64,000 bases of DNA from Prescottella sp. R16 (GTDB lineage: Bacteria > Actinomycetota > Actinomycetes > Mycobacteriales > Mycobacteriaceae), in assembly GCF_030656875.1 (NCBI RefSeq), contig NZ_CP130943.1, positions 1,860,001 through 1,924,000 of the forward strand, read 5' to 3'. The notes under the pieces were generated by a model. That model saw nothing but the letters and a program-made list of their open reading frames with translations. It was not told the origin of the DNA and did no database searches. Made by a program: the position numbers and the translations under genes. Below are positions 8,181 to 17,244 of the stretch, one piece after another. Each line of letters opens with the position of its first letter. The first letter of the stretch is position 1.

Positions 8181-8906
8181 ATGGCCCTGCACCGCAGAAC
8201 GTCGACAGTGCGCGGCCGGGCGCTGCCCGTGCTCGCCACGGTGGCGGTGCTGCTCGCCACCGGATCCGCGGCAGCGTGCTCGTCCGGCGTCGTCGGCACG
8301 CCCCGGCCCGTCGACCACCCCGCAGCCGGGCCGCTCGGCGATCTGCTGGTCGACGCGTCGGCGTTCCCGGAGCCGTACCGGGCGATCGTCCTGCCGCCGT
8401 CGGCCGTCGCGCAGGCCGCCCCCGATCTGACGGGTGTCCCACCGGGTGCACGGGTCGACCCGGCCGGCTGTAAACCACCCGCCCAGGACTACGGGCCCGA
8501 CGGCACCGCCATGGTGGTCGGCACCGACGCCGCGAGCCGCGCCACCGTCACCGTCGAACTCGTGCGCACCCGGACGCCCCTCGCGGAGCTGGCCGCACAG
8601 CTCACCGAGTGCCCGACGGTGACCACGTCCCACAACGGGGTGGACGCCACCGTCACCACCGTGCTGACGCCGCCGCCCCCGGCCGACGCCGACGCCACCC
8701 TCGCATTGCGCCGGACCGTGACCTCCGGAAACGTGGACCGGGCCGTCACCCAGTCGATGCTCACGCTGCTCGGGCAGATCGGGGACGTGCGGGTACAGGC
8801 GACGGCGATGTCGTTCGGCAGTGATCAGGGGGCCGCCAACCTCGATACGACGGCCGTCGACGAACTGTTCACGGCCGCACTCGCCCGGGTGAGCGCGGCA
8901 CGCTAG
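8181..8906 (+). CDS. Predicted lipoprotein, DUF5642-like
   Basis: A secreted lipid-anchored protein of 241 aa. The N-terminus has a positively charged start (MALHRRTSTVRGR), a hydrophobic core (VLATVAVLLATG) and SAAAC at about residues 29-33 as a non-ideal lipobox. The mature part is a mixed alpha/beta domain of about 200 residues like the DUF5642/sensor-type lipoproteins of Mycobacteriales, with two further cysteines (PAGCKPP and LTECPT) that may pair. The start is set by GGAAGGGGA 5-7 nt before ATG. It is divergent from PAC2 by 135 bp and tandem with DUF4192. Function unknown. Confidence 0.75.
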   Translation: MALHRRTSTVRGRALPVLATVAVLLATGSAAACSSGVVGTPRPVDHPAAGPLGDLLVDASAFPEPYRAIVLPPSAVAQAAPDLTGVPPGARVDPAGCKPPAQDYGPDGTAMVVGTDAASRATVTVELVRTRTPLAELAAQLTECPTVTTSHNGVDATVTTVLTPPPPADADATLALRRTVTSGNVDRAVTQSMLTLLGQIGDVRVQATAMSFGSDQGAANLDTTAVDELFTAALARVSAAR

Positions 8907-8953
8907 CAGCCGGCCCCGACAGGTCCGGCGCCGCCACGGCCGTGGACGGCGGG

Positions 8954-8962
8954 TTGTCCACA
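8954..8962 (+). promoter_or_regulatory. Isolated DnaA-box-like 9-mer
   Basis: TTGTCCACA in the gap before the DUF4192 gene equals the actinobacterial DnaA box consensus as I know it. A degenerate copy (TCCTCCACA) follows at 8973-8981. A replication origin is not present here: there are no dnaA/dnaN genes and no box cluster. Confidence 0.35.
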
Positions 8963-9043
8963 GCCGGAGCGTTCCTCCACAGGTTTTCCGAAAGCCCAGG
9001 TCACGGCCGTGGGATCGGCAGAGGTGCGGGGAACGCTCGGGGC

Positions 9044-10195
9044 ATGACGACCTCACCGTTCTCGCAACCACCCACGCCGGGATCGTTCGACCCGGACCAC
9101 CCGGAGCGCACCGTGGTGCGGATCTCGGACCCCGGCACCCTGATCAGTGCGGTACCCGCCCTGCTCGGTTTCCACCCGCACCGCTCGCTCGTGGCGGTGT
9201 GCTTCACCGGTACCGGGGTCGGTGCGGTGATGCGGCACGACCTCGAACTCGGGGACGGCGACCGGATCGCCCCTCCGATGGACCTCGTGCTCGCCCAGTT
9301 CGCGGGAGTCGCCGACCGGGAGGGCGCCGACCGGGTCCTCGTCCTCATGATCGACGACCGGCTGCCCGCCCGCCCGCACCCCACAGATCTGGCCCGACAC
9401 CGCCTGCTCGTCGACGAATTCTCGAACCTGCTGTGGCGCAGCGATATCGAACTCGGACAGGTGCTGGTGTGCCCCAGGATCGTGGCCGGTGCGCCGTGGT
9501 GGGACCTCGGCGGCGGACACGGGGGCACCCTGCCCGACCCGGGGTCGTCGGAGGTCGCCGTCGCGCAGGTGGTGGGCGGTCGGGCGATCCGCGCCTCTCG
9601 CAACGAGATCGAAGCACTGGTCGCGCCCGCCGCGCCGGCGGTACGGGACCGGATCGCCGACCGCATCGACGACGCCCGGGAACGCCGGGTCCAGGCCACG
9701 GCCCTCAACCGTGCCGCAGCGGACCGGACCACGGTCGAGCGGGCCGGACTCGACACCGTGCTGGCCCGGATCGCCCAACTCGAGGCGGGCGACGAACCGG
9801 ACGGACCCGCGACCGCGGAACTGGCTCTCGCACTCGAGATCACCGCCGTCCGGGACGCCGTCCTGGCCCTCGCTCTGGGGGAGCAGGCCGACGCCGCCGA
9901 ACAACTGTGGATCCACCTGGCACGGGTCCTACCCGACCCGGAACGGGCCGAACCGCTCGCACTGCTCGGGTACAGCGCGTACGCCCGCGGCGACGGCCCG
10001 CTGGCCGGGGTCGCGCTCGGTGCCGCACTGGCCGCCGACCCGTGCCACGGACTCGCGGCCCTCCTCGACCGGGCACTGCAGGCCGGTATCCGACCCACGT
10101 CGCTGCGCGAACTCGCCGAACTCGGTCACGACATCGCCGGTGACCTCGGTATCGCCCTGCCGCCGATGACCCCGCTACCGTCGGGCGGCGTGTGA
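9044..10195 (+). CDS. DUF4192 family protein
   Basis: A cytoplasmic protein of 383 aa covering the DUF4192 domain from about residue 20 to the end. Family features are the N-terminal [21 protein letters not shown] segment and the C-terminal helical region with [22 protein letters not shown], resembling tetratricopeptide-like packing. The ATG at 9044 starts just before the domain; an in-frame start at 8942 would overlap the DnaA-box-like region and adds only low-complexity sequence. Its last 21 bp overlap the 3' end of galE on the opposite strand. Function unknown. Confidence 0.85.
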   Translation: MTTSPFSQPPTPGSFDPDHPERTVVRISDPGTLISAVPALLGFHPHRSLVAVCFTGTGVGAVMRHDLELGDGDRIAPPMDLVLAQFAGVADREGADRVLVLMIDDRLPARPHPTDLARHRLLVDEFSNLLWRSDIELGQVLVCPRIVAGAPWWDLGGGHGGTLPDPGSSEVAVAQVVGGRAIRASRNEIEALVAPAAPAVRDRIADRIDDARERRVQATALNRAAADRTTVERAGLDTVLARIAQLEAGDEPDGPATAELALALEITAVRDAVLALALGEQADAAEQLWIHLARVLPDPERAEPLALLGYSAYARGDGPLAGVALGAALAADPCHGLAALLDRALQAGIRPTSLRELAELGHDIAGDLGIALPPMTPLPSGGV

Positions 10196-11170
10196 CCGGT
10201 CGCCGAGTGCCTGCAGGTACGTCCACGCGTCCGCGACGATCTCGTCGAGGTCGGTGTGCGCGGGACGCCAGCCCAACTCGGCGATCGCCCGGTCGCTCGA
10301 CGCGATGAGTACCGCCGGATCACCCGCGCGGCGCGGCGCGTCCTCCGCCGCGATCGGCAGTCCCGTCACCCGCCGGCACGCCGAAATGACCTCGCGGACA
10401 GTGAACCCGGCGCCGCTGCCCAGGTTGTAGATGCGGTGGCTGCCCGGCTGTGACGACTCCAACGCCAGCAGATGCGCCTCCGCCAGGTCGAGGACGTGGA
10501 TGTAGTCGCGGACCGCGGTGCCGTCCGAGGTGGGCCAATCGGTGCCGAACACCGAGATCTTCTCGCGCTGGCCGAGAGCGACCTGCAGCACGAGAGGAAT
10601 GAGATGCGTCTCCACGACCCGGTTCTCGCCGGCACCCCGGTACGCGCCGGCAACGTTGAAATACCGCAGGCTCGTCGCACCGAGACCGTACGCGTGCGCG
10701 TACGACGTGATCGCGTGATCGATCGCGAGCTTGGTGGCGCCGTACGGATTGGTGGGACGGGTGGGATCGTCCTCGGTGATCGGGGTGCGCTCGGGTTCCC
10801 CGTACGTCGCGGCGGTCGACGAGAACACCAGACGCGACGTCCCGGACTCGCGCATCGCGTCGAGCAGCGCGAGGGTCGTCACGACGTTGCCCTGCCAGTA
10901 CTGCTGCGGCTTCTCGACGGACTCGCCGACCAGCGACTGCGCCGCGAAATGCAGGACGCCGTCGAAACGCGGTGCGCCGCCGCCGGATCCGAGAACGGAT
11001 CCGGCGACGGCGGCCACGTCACCCTCGACGAACTCGGCACCCGCAGGCACCGCGTCGGCATTACCGGTGGACAGGTCGTCGACCACGACGACCTCGTGAC
11101 CGCGTTCGAGTAGAACCGTGCTGCACACGCTACCCACGTAGCCGGCACCGCCGGTCACCAGAAGTCTCAC
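10175..11170 (-). CDS. galE: UDP-glucose 4-epimerase GalE
   Basis: Short-chain dehydrogenase-type epimerase of 331 aa interconverting UDP-glucose and UDP-galactose, feeding arabinogalactan synthesis in Mycobacteriales. It shows the NAD-binding TGGAGYVGS motif (residues 6-14), the catalytic Ser/Tyr-x3-Lys set ([10 protein letters not shown] and YGATKLA) and the GalE-specific [10 protein letters not shown] region. The GTG start at 11170 is preceded by GAGGAG. It follows ideR by 39 bp in the same direction. From memory, dtxR-galE linkage is also seen in corynebacteria, so an operon is likely. A hairpin in the gap covers part of its ribosome binding site. Confidence 0.95.
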   Translation of the reverse strand: MRLLVTGGAGYVGSVCSTVLLERGHEVVVVDDLSTGNADAVPAGAEFVEGDVAAVAGSVLGSGGGAPRFDGVLHFAAQSLVGESVEKPQQYWQGNVVTTLALLDAMRESGTSRLVFSSTAATYGEPERTPITEDDPTRPTNPYGATKLAIDHAITSYAHAYGLGATSLRYFNVAGAYRGAGENRVVETHLIPLVLQVALGQREKISVFGTDWPTSDGTAVRDYIHVLDLAEAHLLALESSQPGSHRIYNLGSGAGFTVREVISACRRVTGLPIAAEDAPRRAGDPAVLIASSDRAIAELGWRPAHTDLDEIVADAWTYLQALGDRSHAARR

Positions 11171-11179
11171 CGCTTGTCT

Positions 11180-11207
11180 CCTCGCTCGCCGCAACCGGCG
11201 AGCGAGG
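11180..11207 (-). terminator. ideR-galE intergenic hairpin
   Basis: A perfect 12 bp stem (11180-11191 with 11196-11207) and a CAAC loop fill the short gap between ideR and galE. Read on the minus strand, the 3' arm overlaps the galE Shine-Dalgarno at 11178-11183. It may therefore attenuate transcription or mask the SD rather than fully terminate. Confidence 0.6.
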
Positions 11208-11209
11208 CG

Positions 11210-11896
11210 TCAGACCTGCTTCACCTGAACGGCGTGGGCCATTTCCTCGGGAAGGTCGAATTCGTCGTGGCCGGACGCGGTGATCGTCACCGAACCGGGC
11301 CTGGTCTCGACTGTAACCCGAGCATCGGGCACCACGCCCGCCGCACGGAGCTGACCGATCAGTTCCGGATCGGACTGCACATGCTCGGCCAGGCGCCGGA
11401 CCACGACGGCCGTCGGCTTGCCGGCCGGCACCTCCGTGAGCCGGATCAGGGTCTCCGCCTCGCCGGCGGGCCGATCCAGACCCAGCTCCGCGAGCCCCGG
11501 AATCGGGTTCCCGTAGGGGGAGGTGGTCGGGTTCTTGAGCACCTCCACCAGACGTCGTTCGACGTCCTCGCTCATCACGTGCTCCCAGCGGCACGCCTCG
11601 GCGTGCACCTGGTCCCAGTCGAGACCGATGATGTCGACGAGCAGACGCTCGGCGAGCCGATGCTTGCGCATCACGGCGACCGCGAGGCCGCGGCCCTTCT
11701 CGGTCAACCGCAGGTGCCGGTCCCCGGCCACCTGCACCAGGCCGTCCCGCTCCATGCGGGCCACGGTCTGGCTCACCGTCGGGCCACTCTGCTCGAGCCG
11801 TTCGGCGATCCGTGCTCGAAGAGGGATGATCCCCTCTTCTTCCAAGTCGTAGATCGTCCGGAGATACATCTCCGTGGTGTCGACCAGATCCTTCAC
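11210..11896 (-). CDS. ideR: Iron-dependent repressor IdeR (DtxR family)
   Basis: Fe(II)-activated repressor of siderophore and iron uptake genes, 228 aa. It has an N-terminal winged HTH (LRARIAERLEQSGPTVSQTVARM, about residues 25-47), a metal-binding and dimerisation domain carrying the family signature RKHRLAERLLVDIIGLDWDQ with C/E/H ligands in HAEACRWEHVMS, and a C-terminal SH3-like domain (about 150-225). GTG 11896 is preferred over GTG 11902 because AAGGGG lies 7 nt before the former but only 1 nt before the latter. It lies in the conserved sigB-ideR neighbourhood, here with acuC and an acyltransferase gene in between. A probable target site is at 50458-50476. Confidence 0.96.
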   Translation of the reverse strand: MKDLVDTTEMYLRTIYDLEEEGIIPLRARIAERLEQSGPTVSQTVARMERDGLVQVAGDRHLRLTEKGRGLAVAVMRKHRLAERLLVDIIGLDWDQVHAEACRWEHVMSEDVERRLVEVLKNPTTSPYGNPIPGLAELGLDRPAGEAETLIRLTEVPAGKPTAVVVRRLAEHVQSDPELIGQLRAAGVVPDARVTVETRPGSVTITASGHDEFDLPEEMAHAVQVKQV

Positions 11897-12006
11897 TCTC
11901 ACACCCCTTCGTCGCGAGCGATTCTACCGGGAGAACAGGGACGAAGGTCCCGCTCGGTGAGAAGGCGCGTCGGTACGGCACATCGCCTCGTGTACGCCGC
12001 GCCCAG

Positions 12007-12012
12007 TAGCGT
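12007..12012 (+). promoter_or_regulatory. Leaderless promoter -10 of acuC
   Basis: TAGCGT starts 12 nt before the acuC ATG, so +1 coincides with the start codon. No Shine-Dalgarno precedes the gene. Confidence 0.5.
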
Positions 12013-12018
12013 GAGCGC

Positions 12019-13293
12019 ATGACCGCGCCGACAGATCTCGCACCCGGGAACGCCGCGTCCGGAACCGACCGTGTCGTGGTGTGGAGTCCGGAGTACCTCG
12101 GTTACCGCTGGAGCCCACAACACCCGATGAATCCGACCCGGCTGGAGCTGACGATGGATCTGGCCACCGGCCTCGGTCTCGTCGAGGGAGCCGAGATCGT
12201 GCGGCCGGACGCGGCGTCCGACACCGACCTGCTGCGCATCCACACCCCCGCCTACATCGCCGCCGTCAAACGCGCCGGCTCGGAGACCGCCGACGAACTG
12301 CCCCCGGAGATCGCGGCCCGGCACGGACTCGGCAACGACGACAACCCGATCTTCGAGCACATGCACGAGGCCAGCGCCGTCCTCGCCGGCGGCACCCTGG
12401 CCGCGGCGCGCGAGATCGCGTCCGGCCGAGCCCGCCGCGCGGTGAGCATCGGCGGCGGCATGCATCACGCGATGCCCGACTGGGCGTCGGGATTCTGCGT
12501 GTACAACGACGCCGCGATCGCGATCTCCTGGCTTCTCGACCACGGCTTCGACCGCATCGCCTACATCGACATCGACGCCCACCACGGCGACGGCGTCCAG
12601 CACGCGTTCCTCGGAGACCCCCGCGTGCTGACCGTGTCCGTGCACCAGCATCCGGCCACCCTGTGGCCCAACACCGGCTGGTCGAGCGAGATCGGTTCCG
12701 GGGCCGCGGAGGGCACCGCCGTCAACCTGCCGGTGCTGCCCGGCACCGGGGACGCACTGTGGCTCCGCGCCTTCCACGCCGTCGTCCCGGCCGCGGTCGC
12801 GGCGTTCCGGCCACAGATCGTGATCAGCCAGTGCGGCGCCGACAACCACCGCGAGGACCCACTCGCCGACCTCGCACTCACCGTCGACGGGCAACGCGCC
12901 GCCTACCTGGCGATGCGCGACCTCGCCGACCGGTACGCCGAGGGCCGCTGGCTCGCCGTCGGCGGCGGCGGCTACGGACTCGTCCGGGTGGTGCCACGCT
13001 CGTGGACCCATCTGATCGCCACCGCCCTCGACCGGGAGATCGACCCCGCGACCGCGACACCGGAGCAGTGGCGGGCCAAGGCCCGCGCCATCGCCCCGAG
13101 CATCGCACTGCCCACCACGATGGGGGAGGGCGGAGACGTCGGCTACCTGCACTGGGAGGGGCCGGGCACTACCCCGGAAACCGGTGTGGCGTCACTGGAT
13201 CGGGCACTCACCCGCATCGACGCCTCGATCGCCGCGACCCGCCGCGCCACCTTCCCGCTACTCGGACTCGACCCGGAGGACCCTCGTGACTGA
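12019..13293 (+). CDS. acuC: Acetoin utilisation protein AcuC, class I-type lysine deacetylase
   Basis: Zn-dependent histone-deacetylase-fold enzyme of 424 aa that removes acetyl groups from protein lysines; in Bacillus AcuC reactivates acetyl-CoA synthetase. It shows the catalytic His pair in GGGMHHAMP, the metal ligands in DIDAHHGDG (about residues 183-191), a further Asp ligand in SQCGADNHREDP, and the Gly-rich GGGGYGL near the active-site Tyr. The ATG is leaderless. The gene overlaps the following acyltransferase by 8 bp (GTGACTGA), so the two are translationally coupled and probably act as an antagonistic acylation/deacylation pair. Confidence 0.93.
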   Translation: MTAPTDLAPGNAASGTDRVVVWSPEYLGYRWSPQHPMNPTRLELTMDLATGLGLVEGAEIVRPDAASDTDLLRIHTPAYIAAVKRAGSETADELPPEIAARHGLGNDDNPIFEHMHEASAVLAGGTLAAAREIASGRARRAVSIGGGMHHAMPDWASGFCVYNDAAIAISWLLDHGFDRIAYIDIDAHHGDGVQHAFLGDPRVLTVSVHQHPATLWPNTGWSSEIGSGAAEGTAVNLPVLPGTGDALWLRAFHAVVPAAVAAFRPQIVISQCGADNHREDPLADLALTVDGQRAAYLAMRDLADRYAEGRWLAVGGGGYGLVRVVPRSWTHLIATALDREIDPATATPEQWRAKARAIAPSIALPTTMGEGGDVGYLHWEGPGTTPETGVASLDRALTRIDASIAATRRATFPLLGLDPEDPRD

Positions 13294-16000
13294 CGACACC
13301 GCCCCCGACAGCGCCAGGAACCCCGCCGCTCCGGTCGAGGACCGGGCCCGCGACTTCCCACGGCACTGGCTCGCGGACGTCCTGGCCTCCGACGGCGGTG
13401 TCGTCCACCTGCGGCCGATCGTCCCCGAGGACGCCGAGAAGCTCGTCGCCTTCCACGGGAAGCTGTCCGAGCGCACCCGCTACCTGCGCTACTTCGGCCC
13501 CTACCCGACGATGTCGAAACGCGACATCGTGAACTTCACGACCGTCGACCACCACGACCGGGTCGCGTTCGTCGCCGTCCTCGGCGACGAGATCATCGCC
13601 GTCGGACGCTACGAGAGGCTCCGCAACATCGGCGACGGCCGGTCCGCGGAGGTGGCGTTCGTCGTCGCCGACTCGCATCAGGGCCGCGGACTCGGCCCGA
13701 TCCTGCTCGAGCACCTCGCCGGCGCCGCCGCCGAGAACGGCCTGACCATGTTCGTCGCCGAGGTCCTCGCCGAGAACCGCAACATGGTGTCGGTGTTCCG
13801 GGAGGCCGGATACCAGGTCAGCCGCAGCTTCGACGGCGGTGTCCTGCGACTCGAATTCGCGATCGACCCCACCGAAGCGCTGCTGTCGGTGCGCAATTCC
13901 CGGGAACGGGCCGCCGAGGCCCGCAGCGTCCGCAACGTTCTCAGCCCCCGCTCCGTCGCGGTGATCGGCGCCTCCACCGACAGCTCCAAGGTCGGCAACG
14001 CAGTCCTGGTGAACCTGCTGCGGGGCAACTTCACCGGTCCGGTGTACCCGGTCAACGCCGAGCACCGCTCGGTCCGCGGCGTCCGCGCCTACCCCACGGT
14101 CCGCGACATCCCGGACCCCGTCGACCTCGCGGTGGTCGCGGTCCCCGCCGAATCGATCGACGCCGTCCTCGACGACTGCCTCGCCAAAGGCGTCAAGGCG
14201 CTCGTCGTGGTGTCCGCCGGTTTCAGTGAAACCGGTGCGCCCGGACGCGATTCCGAACGCCGGCTCGTGCACGCGGCCCGGGCCCACGGTATGCGGCTGA
14301 TCGGCCCGAACGCGCTCGGCGTCGCCAACAACGACGTCACGGTCTCCCTCAACGCGACCCTGGCGCCGGTACTGCCCGAGCCCGGCAAGGTGGGCTTCTT
14401 CTGCCAGTCCGGCGCCCTCGGCATCGCCATCCTCGATCAGGCCGCGAAACGGCAACTGGGCCTGTCGACGTTCGTCTCCGCCGGCAACCGCGCCGACGTC
14501 TCCGGCAACGACCTGCTGCAGTACTGGGACACCGACCCCGAGACCGAGGTCGTCCTGCTGTACCTCGAGAGCTTCGGCAACCCCCGCAAGTTCTCCCGCA
14601 TCGCCCGCCGGGTGGCCCGCAACAAGCCGATCGTGGCGGTCAAGAGCGGTCGGCACGCCGTACCTCCGGCCCTCGCCGCGACCGGTGTCGGACCCGAGAT
14701 GGACGACTCGATCGTGCGGGCCCTGTTCGAACAGGCCGGTGTCGTGCAGGTGGGGTCGATCTCGCAGCTGTTCGACTGCGCGATGCTGTTCGGCTACCAG
14801 CCGCTGCCGACGGGCCCCCGGGTCGCCGTCGTCGGCAACTCGTCGGCCCTCGGACTCCTCGCCGCCGACGCGGCCCGCCGCGAGGGCCTGCACGTGGGCG
14901 ACCCCGTCGACCTCGGTGCGCAGGCCACCCCGGACGTGTTCGCGGACGCGGTGTCCACCGCGCTCGCCTCCGCCGACGTCGACGCCGTCATCGCGGTGTT
15001 CGCGCCCCCCGTCGCGGTCACCGTCGAGCCGTACGCGCAGGCGCTGCGGGAAGCCGTCACCGGTACCGACAAGCCGGTCCTGACCACCTTCCTGGCCACC
15101 GAGGGCATCCCGGACGTGCTGGCGGTCCGCGACGCCAACGGATACCCGGCGCGCGGGTCGGTCCCGTCGTTCCCCGGCCCGGAACGGGCGGCCCTCGCCC
15201 TCGCCCGGGCCTGGCGGTACGCGGCATGGCGCAGCCGGCCGGTGTCGAAGGTGGTGCGCCCCGGCGGCATCGACCCGGACCGGGCCCGGAACCTGGTCCG
15301 CGGGTGGCTCGCCGCATCCGACGGGCGCTGGCTGTCCGACGTCGAGGCCGCGCAACTGCTCGCGTGCTACGGCGTCCACGTCGTCGAGTTCTCGTCCGCC
15401 ACCACCGAGAACGAGGCGGTCGAAGCGGCCGACGCGCTCGGCTACCCGGTCGCGGTCAAGGCGACCGGGGAGCAGTGGCGGCACCGACCCGACCTCAGCG
15501 GCGTCCGACTCGACCTGGGCGGCCCGGACGCCGTCCGGGCGGCCTACCGCAGCCTGGCCGCCATGTCGGGGGAGCCGCTGCTGCACGTGCAGAAGATGGC
15601 CACCAAGGGCATCGGGTGCGTCGTCGGCGTGCAGGACGACCCGTCGTTCGGTTCACTGATCTCGTTCGGTCTGGCCGGAGTCATCTCCGACCTGCTCGGC
15701 GACCGCGCCTATCGGGTGCTGCCGCTCACCGAGGACGAGGCGGCGGAACTGATCGACGCCCCCAAGGCGGCGCCGCTGCTGTCCGGCTACCGCAGTGCGG
15801 CCCCCGTGAACAAGAAGGCGCTCGTCGACCTCGTGCAGCGGGTGTCGGCGCTCGCCGACGACATTCCTGAGGTGCGTTCGCTCGCGTGCGAGCCGGTGCT
15901 GGCGTCGGCGGAGGGTGCTCAGGTCACCGACGCCCGCGTCCGTATCGGACCCGAACCGAGCACCGTCGACCTGGGGCCGCGCCGACTGCGGGAGTGGTGA
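13286..16000 (+). CDS. GNAT acetyltransferase fused to NDP-forming acyl-CoA synthetase-like domains
   Basis: A 904 aa Pat/Pka-type protein lysine acetyltransferase. Domain order: GNAT (about residues 40-185, acetyl-CoA loop near HQGRGLGPILLEHL), CoA-binding Rossmann domain (from about 218, SVAVIGAS), succinyl-CoA-ligase-like domains, and ATP-grasp (about 684-904). In active ADP-forming synthetases the phosphohistidine lies in an SHTG-type loop. Here the matching segment after KSGRHAV reads AATG (464-467), with no His, so the synthetase half is probably regulatory, as reported for Salmonella Pat. The GNAT domain is N-terminal, unlike enteric Pat. The GTG start has GGAGG upstream and overlaps acuC by 8 bp. 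Acetyl-CoA synthetase is the likely main substrate (inference). Confidence 0.88.
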   Translation: MTDDTAPDSARNPAAPVEDRARDFPRHWLADVLASDGGVVHLRPIVPEDAEKLVAFHGKLSERTRYLRYFGPYPTMSKRDIVNFTTVDHHDRVAFVAVLGDEIIAVGRYERLRNIGDGRSAEVAFVVADSHQGRGLGPILLEHLAGAAAENGLTMFVAEVLAENRNMVSVFREAGYQVSRSFDGGVLRLEFAIDPTEALLSVRNSRERAAEARSVRNVLSPRSVAVIGASTDSSKVGNAVLVNLLRGNFTGPVYPVNAEHRSVRGVRAYPTVRDIPDPVDLAVVAVPAESIDAVLDDCLAKGVKALVVVSAGFSETGAPGRDSERRLVHAARAHGMRLIGPNALGVANNDVTVSLNATLAPVLPEPGKVGFFCQSGALGIAILDQAAKRQLGLSTFVSAGNRADVSGNDLLQYWDTDPETEVVLLYLESFGNPRKFSRIARRVARNKPIVAVKSGRHAVPPALAATGVGPEMDDSIVRALFEQAGVVQVGSISQLFDCAMLFGYQPLPTGPRVAVVGNSSALGLLAADAARREGLHVGDPVDLGAQATPDVFADAVSTALASADVDAVIAVFAPPVAVTVEPYAQALREAVTGTDKPVLTTFLATEGIPDVLAVRDANGYPARGSVPSFPGPERAALALARAWRYAAWRSRPVSKVVRPGGIDPDRARNLVRGWLAASDGRWLSDVEAAQLLACYGVHVVEFSSATTENEAVEAADALGYPVAVKATGEQWRHRPDLSGVRLDLGGPDAVRAAYRSLAAMSGEPLLHVQKMATKGIGCVVGVQDDPSFGSLISFGLAGVISDLLGDRAYRVLPLTEDEAAELIDAPKAAPLLSGYRSAAPVNKKALVDLVQRVSALADDIPEVRSLACEPVLASAEGAQVTDARVRIGPEPSTVDLGPRRLREW

Positions 16001-16029
16001 TTCCCACACCACACCCGGGAGAGACGGAA

Positions 16030-16075
16030 CCGGCCGGGTACGGCACCCGAGGGGGAGGGTGCCGTACCCGGCCGG
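16030..16075. terminator. Bidirectional terminator, 19 bp perfect stem
   Basis: Arms 16030-16048 and 16057-16075 are perfect reverse complements around an 8 nt loop. It lies between the convergent acyltransferase gene and sigB and probably serves both. Confidence 0.85.
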
Positions 16076-16100
16076 AGGACAGTGCCGGTGACGGGGCAGC

Positions 16101-17069
16101 TCAGCTGGCGTAGGCGCGCAGGCGGTCGGCCCGTTCACCCTGACGCAGCTTGCCCATCACCTCGCGCTCGATCTGCCGGACCCGCTCGCGGGAGAGACCG
16201 AACAGCTTGCCGATCTGGTCGAGCGTGCGGGGCTGGCCGTCGTCGAGGCCGTAGCGCAGCCGGATGACCTGCTGCTCACGCTCGTCGAGGGTGGCGAGGA
16301 CACTGCGCACATCACTGTGCAGCAGACCCGCGATGACGGCGTTCTCCGCCGACGTCGCCTCCGAGTCCTCGATGAAGTCGCCCAGCGGGGCCTCCTCGTC
16401 GCTGCCGACCGGCATGTCCAAGCTCACCGGATCACGGCTGTGATCGAGCAGGTCCGCGATCTTGTGCTCCGGGATACCGGACTCGGCGGCCAGTTCCTCG
16501 TCGGTGGCCTCGCGGCCCAACTGCTGGTGCAGTTCCCGCTTGATCCGGGCCAACTTGTTGACCTGCTCGACGAGATGGACGGGGAGCCGGATCGTGCGGG
16601 ACTGGTCCGCCATGCCGCGGGTGATGGCCTGCCGGATCCACCACGTCGCGTACGTCGAGAACTTGAAGCCCTTCGCGTAGTCGAACTTCTCCATCGCCCG
16701 GATCAGGCCCAGGTTGCCCTCCTGGATCAGATCCAGCAGCGGCATCCCACGGCCCGTGTAGCGCTTCGCGAGCGACACCACCAGGCGCAGGTTGGCCTCC
16801 AGCAGGTGGCGTCGCGCCGCCTCACCGTCACGCACGATCGTGGCGAGATCCCGCTTCTTCACCGCGGTGAGCCGCTTCTTCGTCGCGAGTACGTGAGCGG
16901 CGTACAGACCTGCCTCGATGCGCCGCGCCAGATCGACCTCGTCCGCTGCGGTCAGCAGGGCGGTGCGGCCGATCCCGTTCAGGTAGACGCGAACGAGATC
17001 CGCGGCCGGGCTCTGGCTGTCCAGATCGGACGGGGCGATACGGGTGCGAGTGGTGGTGGGGCTTGTCAT
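16101..17069 (-). CDS. sigB: RNA polymerase sigma factor SigB
   Basis: Group 2 sigma-70 factor of 322 aa for general stress and stationary phase. It carries region 1.2 ([12 protein letters not shown]), region 2 ([33 protein letters not shown], with the -10-recognising [13 protein letters not shown]), region 3 and region 4.2 with the [22 protein letters not shown]. It lacks the long N-terminal extension of SigA and is close to mycobacterial SigB throughout. GAGGAGG precedes the ATG. Upstream is an ECF-type promoter (GGGAAC-N18-CGTT, 17105-17132), matching the known SigE/SigH control of sigB in mycobacteria. Confidence 0.96.
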   Translation of the reverse strand: MTSPTTTRTRIAPSDLDSQSPAADLVRVYLNGIGRTALLTAADEVDLARRIEAGLYAAHVLATKKRLTAVKKRDLATIVRDGEAARRHLLEANLRLVVSLAKRYTGRGMPLLDLIQEGNLGLIRAMEKFDYAKGFKFSTYATWWIRQAITRGMADQSRTIRLPVHLVEQVNKLARIKRELHQQLGREATDEELAAESGIPEHKIADLLDHSRDPVSLDMPVGSDEEAPLGDFIEDSEATSAENAVIAGLLHSDVRSVLATLDEREQQVIRLRYGLDDGQPRTLDQIGKLFGLSRERVRQIEREVMGKLRQGERADRLRAYAS

Positions 17070-17104
17070 GACGGGCCTCCTCGTCGGCGTGTCTCATAAG
17101 GCTC

Positions 17105-17132
17105 AACGCTTCGACGGCCCCGGAAAGTTCCC
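17105..17132 (-). promoter_or_regulatory. ECF (SigE/SigH-type) promoter of sigB
   Basis: On the minus strand GGGAAC (17127-17132) and CGTT (17105-17108) are separated by 18 nt, close to the mycobacterial SigE/SigH consensus. The predicted start gives a short leader containing the GAGGAGG of sigB. SigE/SigH-driven sigB transcription is established in M. tuberculosis. Confidence 0.6.
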
Positions 17133-17244
17133 CGGCGCTACCCGTGTCGACCGCCTGTGACCAGCGGTTTCGTTCTCGTTCCCCTGAGAAGTTCCTGAGA
17201 AGCCTGCGTCGGGGAACCGACCGGGAACACGCCCCGCAGGTGGC

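Noticed and set aside
8046..9071. N-terminal extension of the PAC2 frame across the lipoprotein gene
   Set aside because: The extension is low-complexity and antisense to a credible lipoprotein gene; ATG 8045 has a clear SD and matches the family start.
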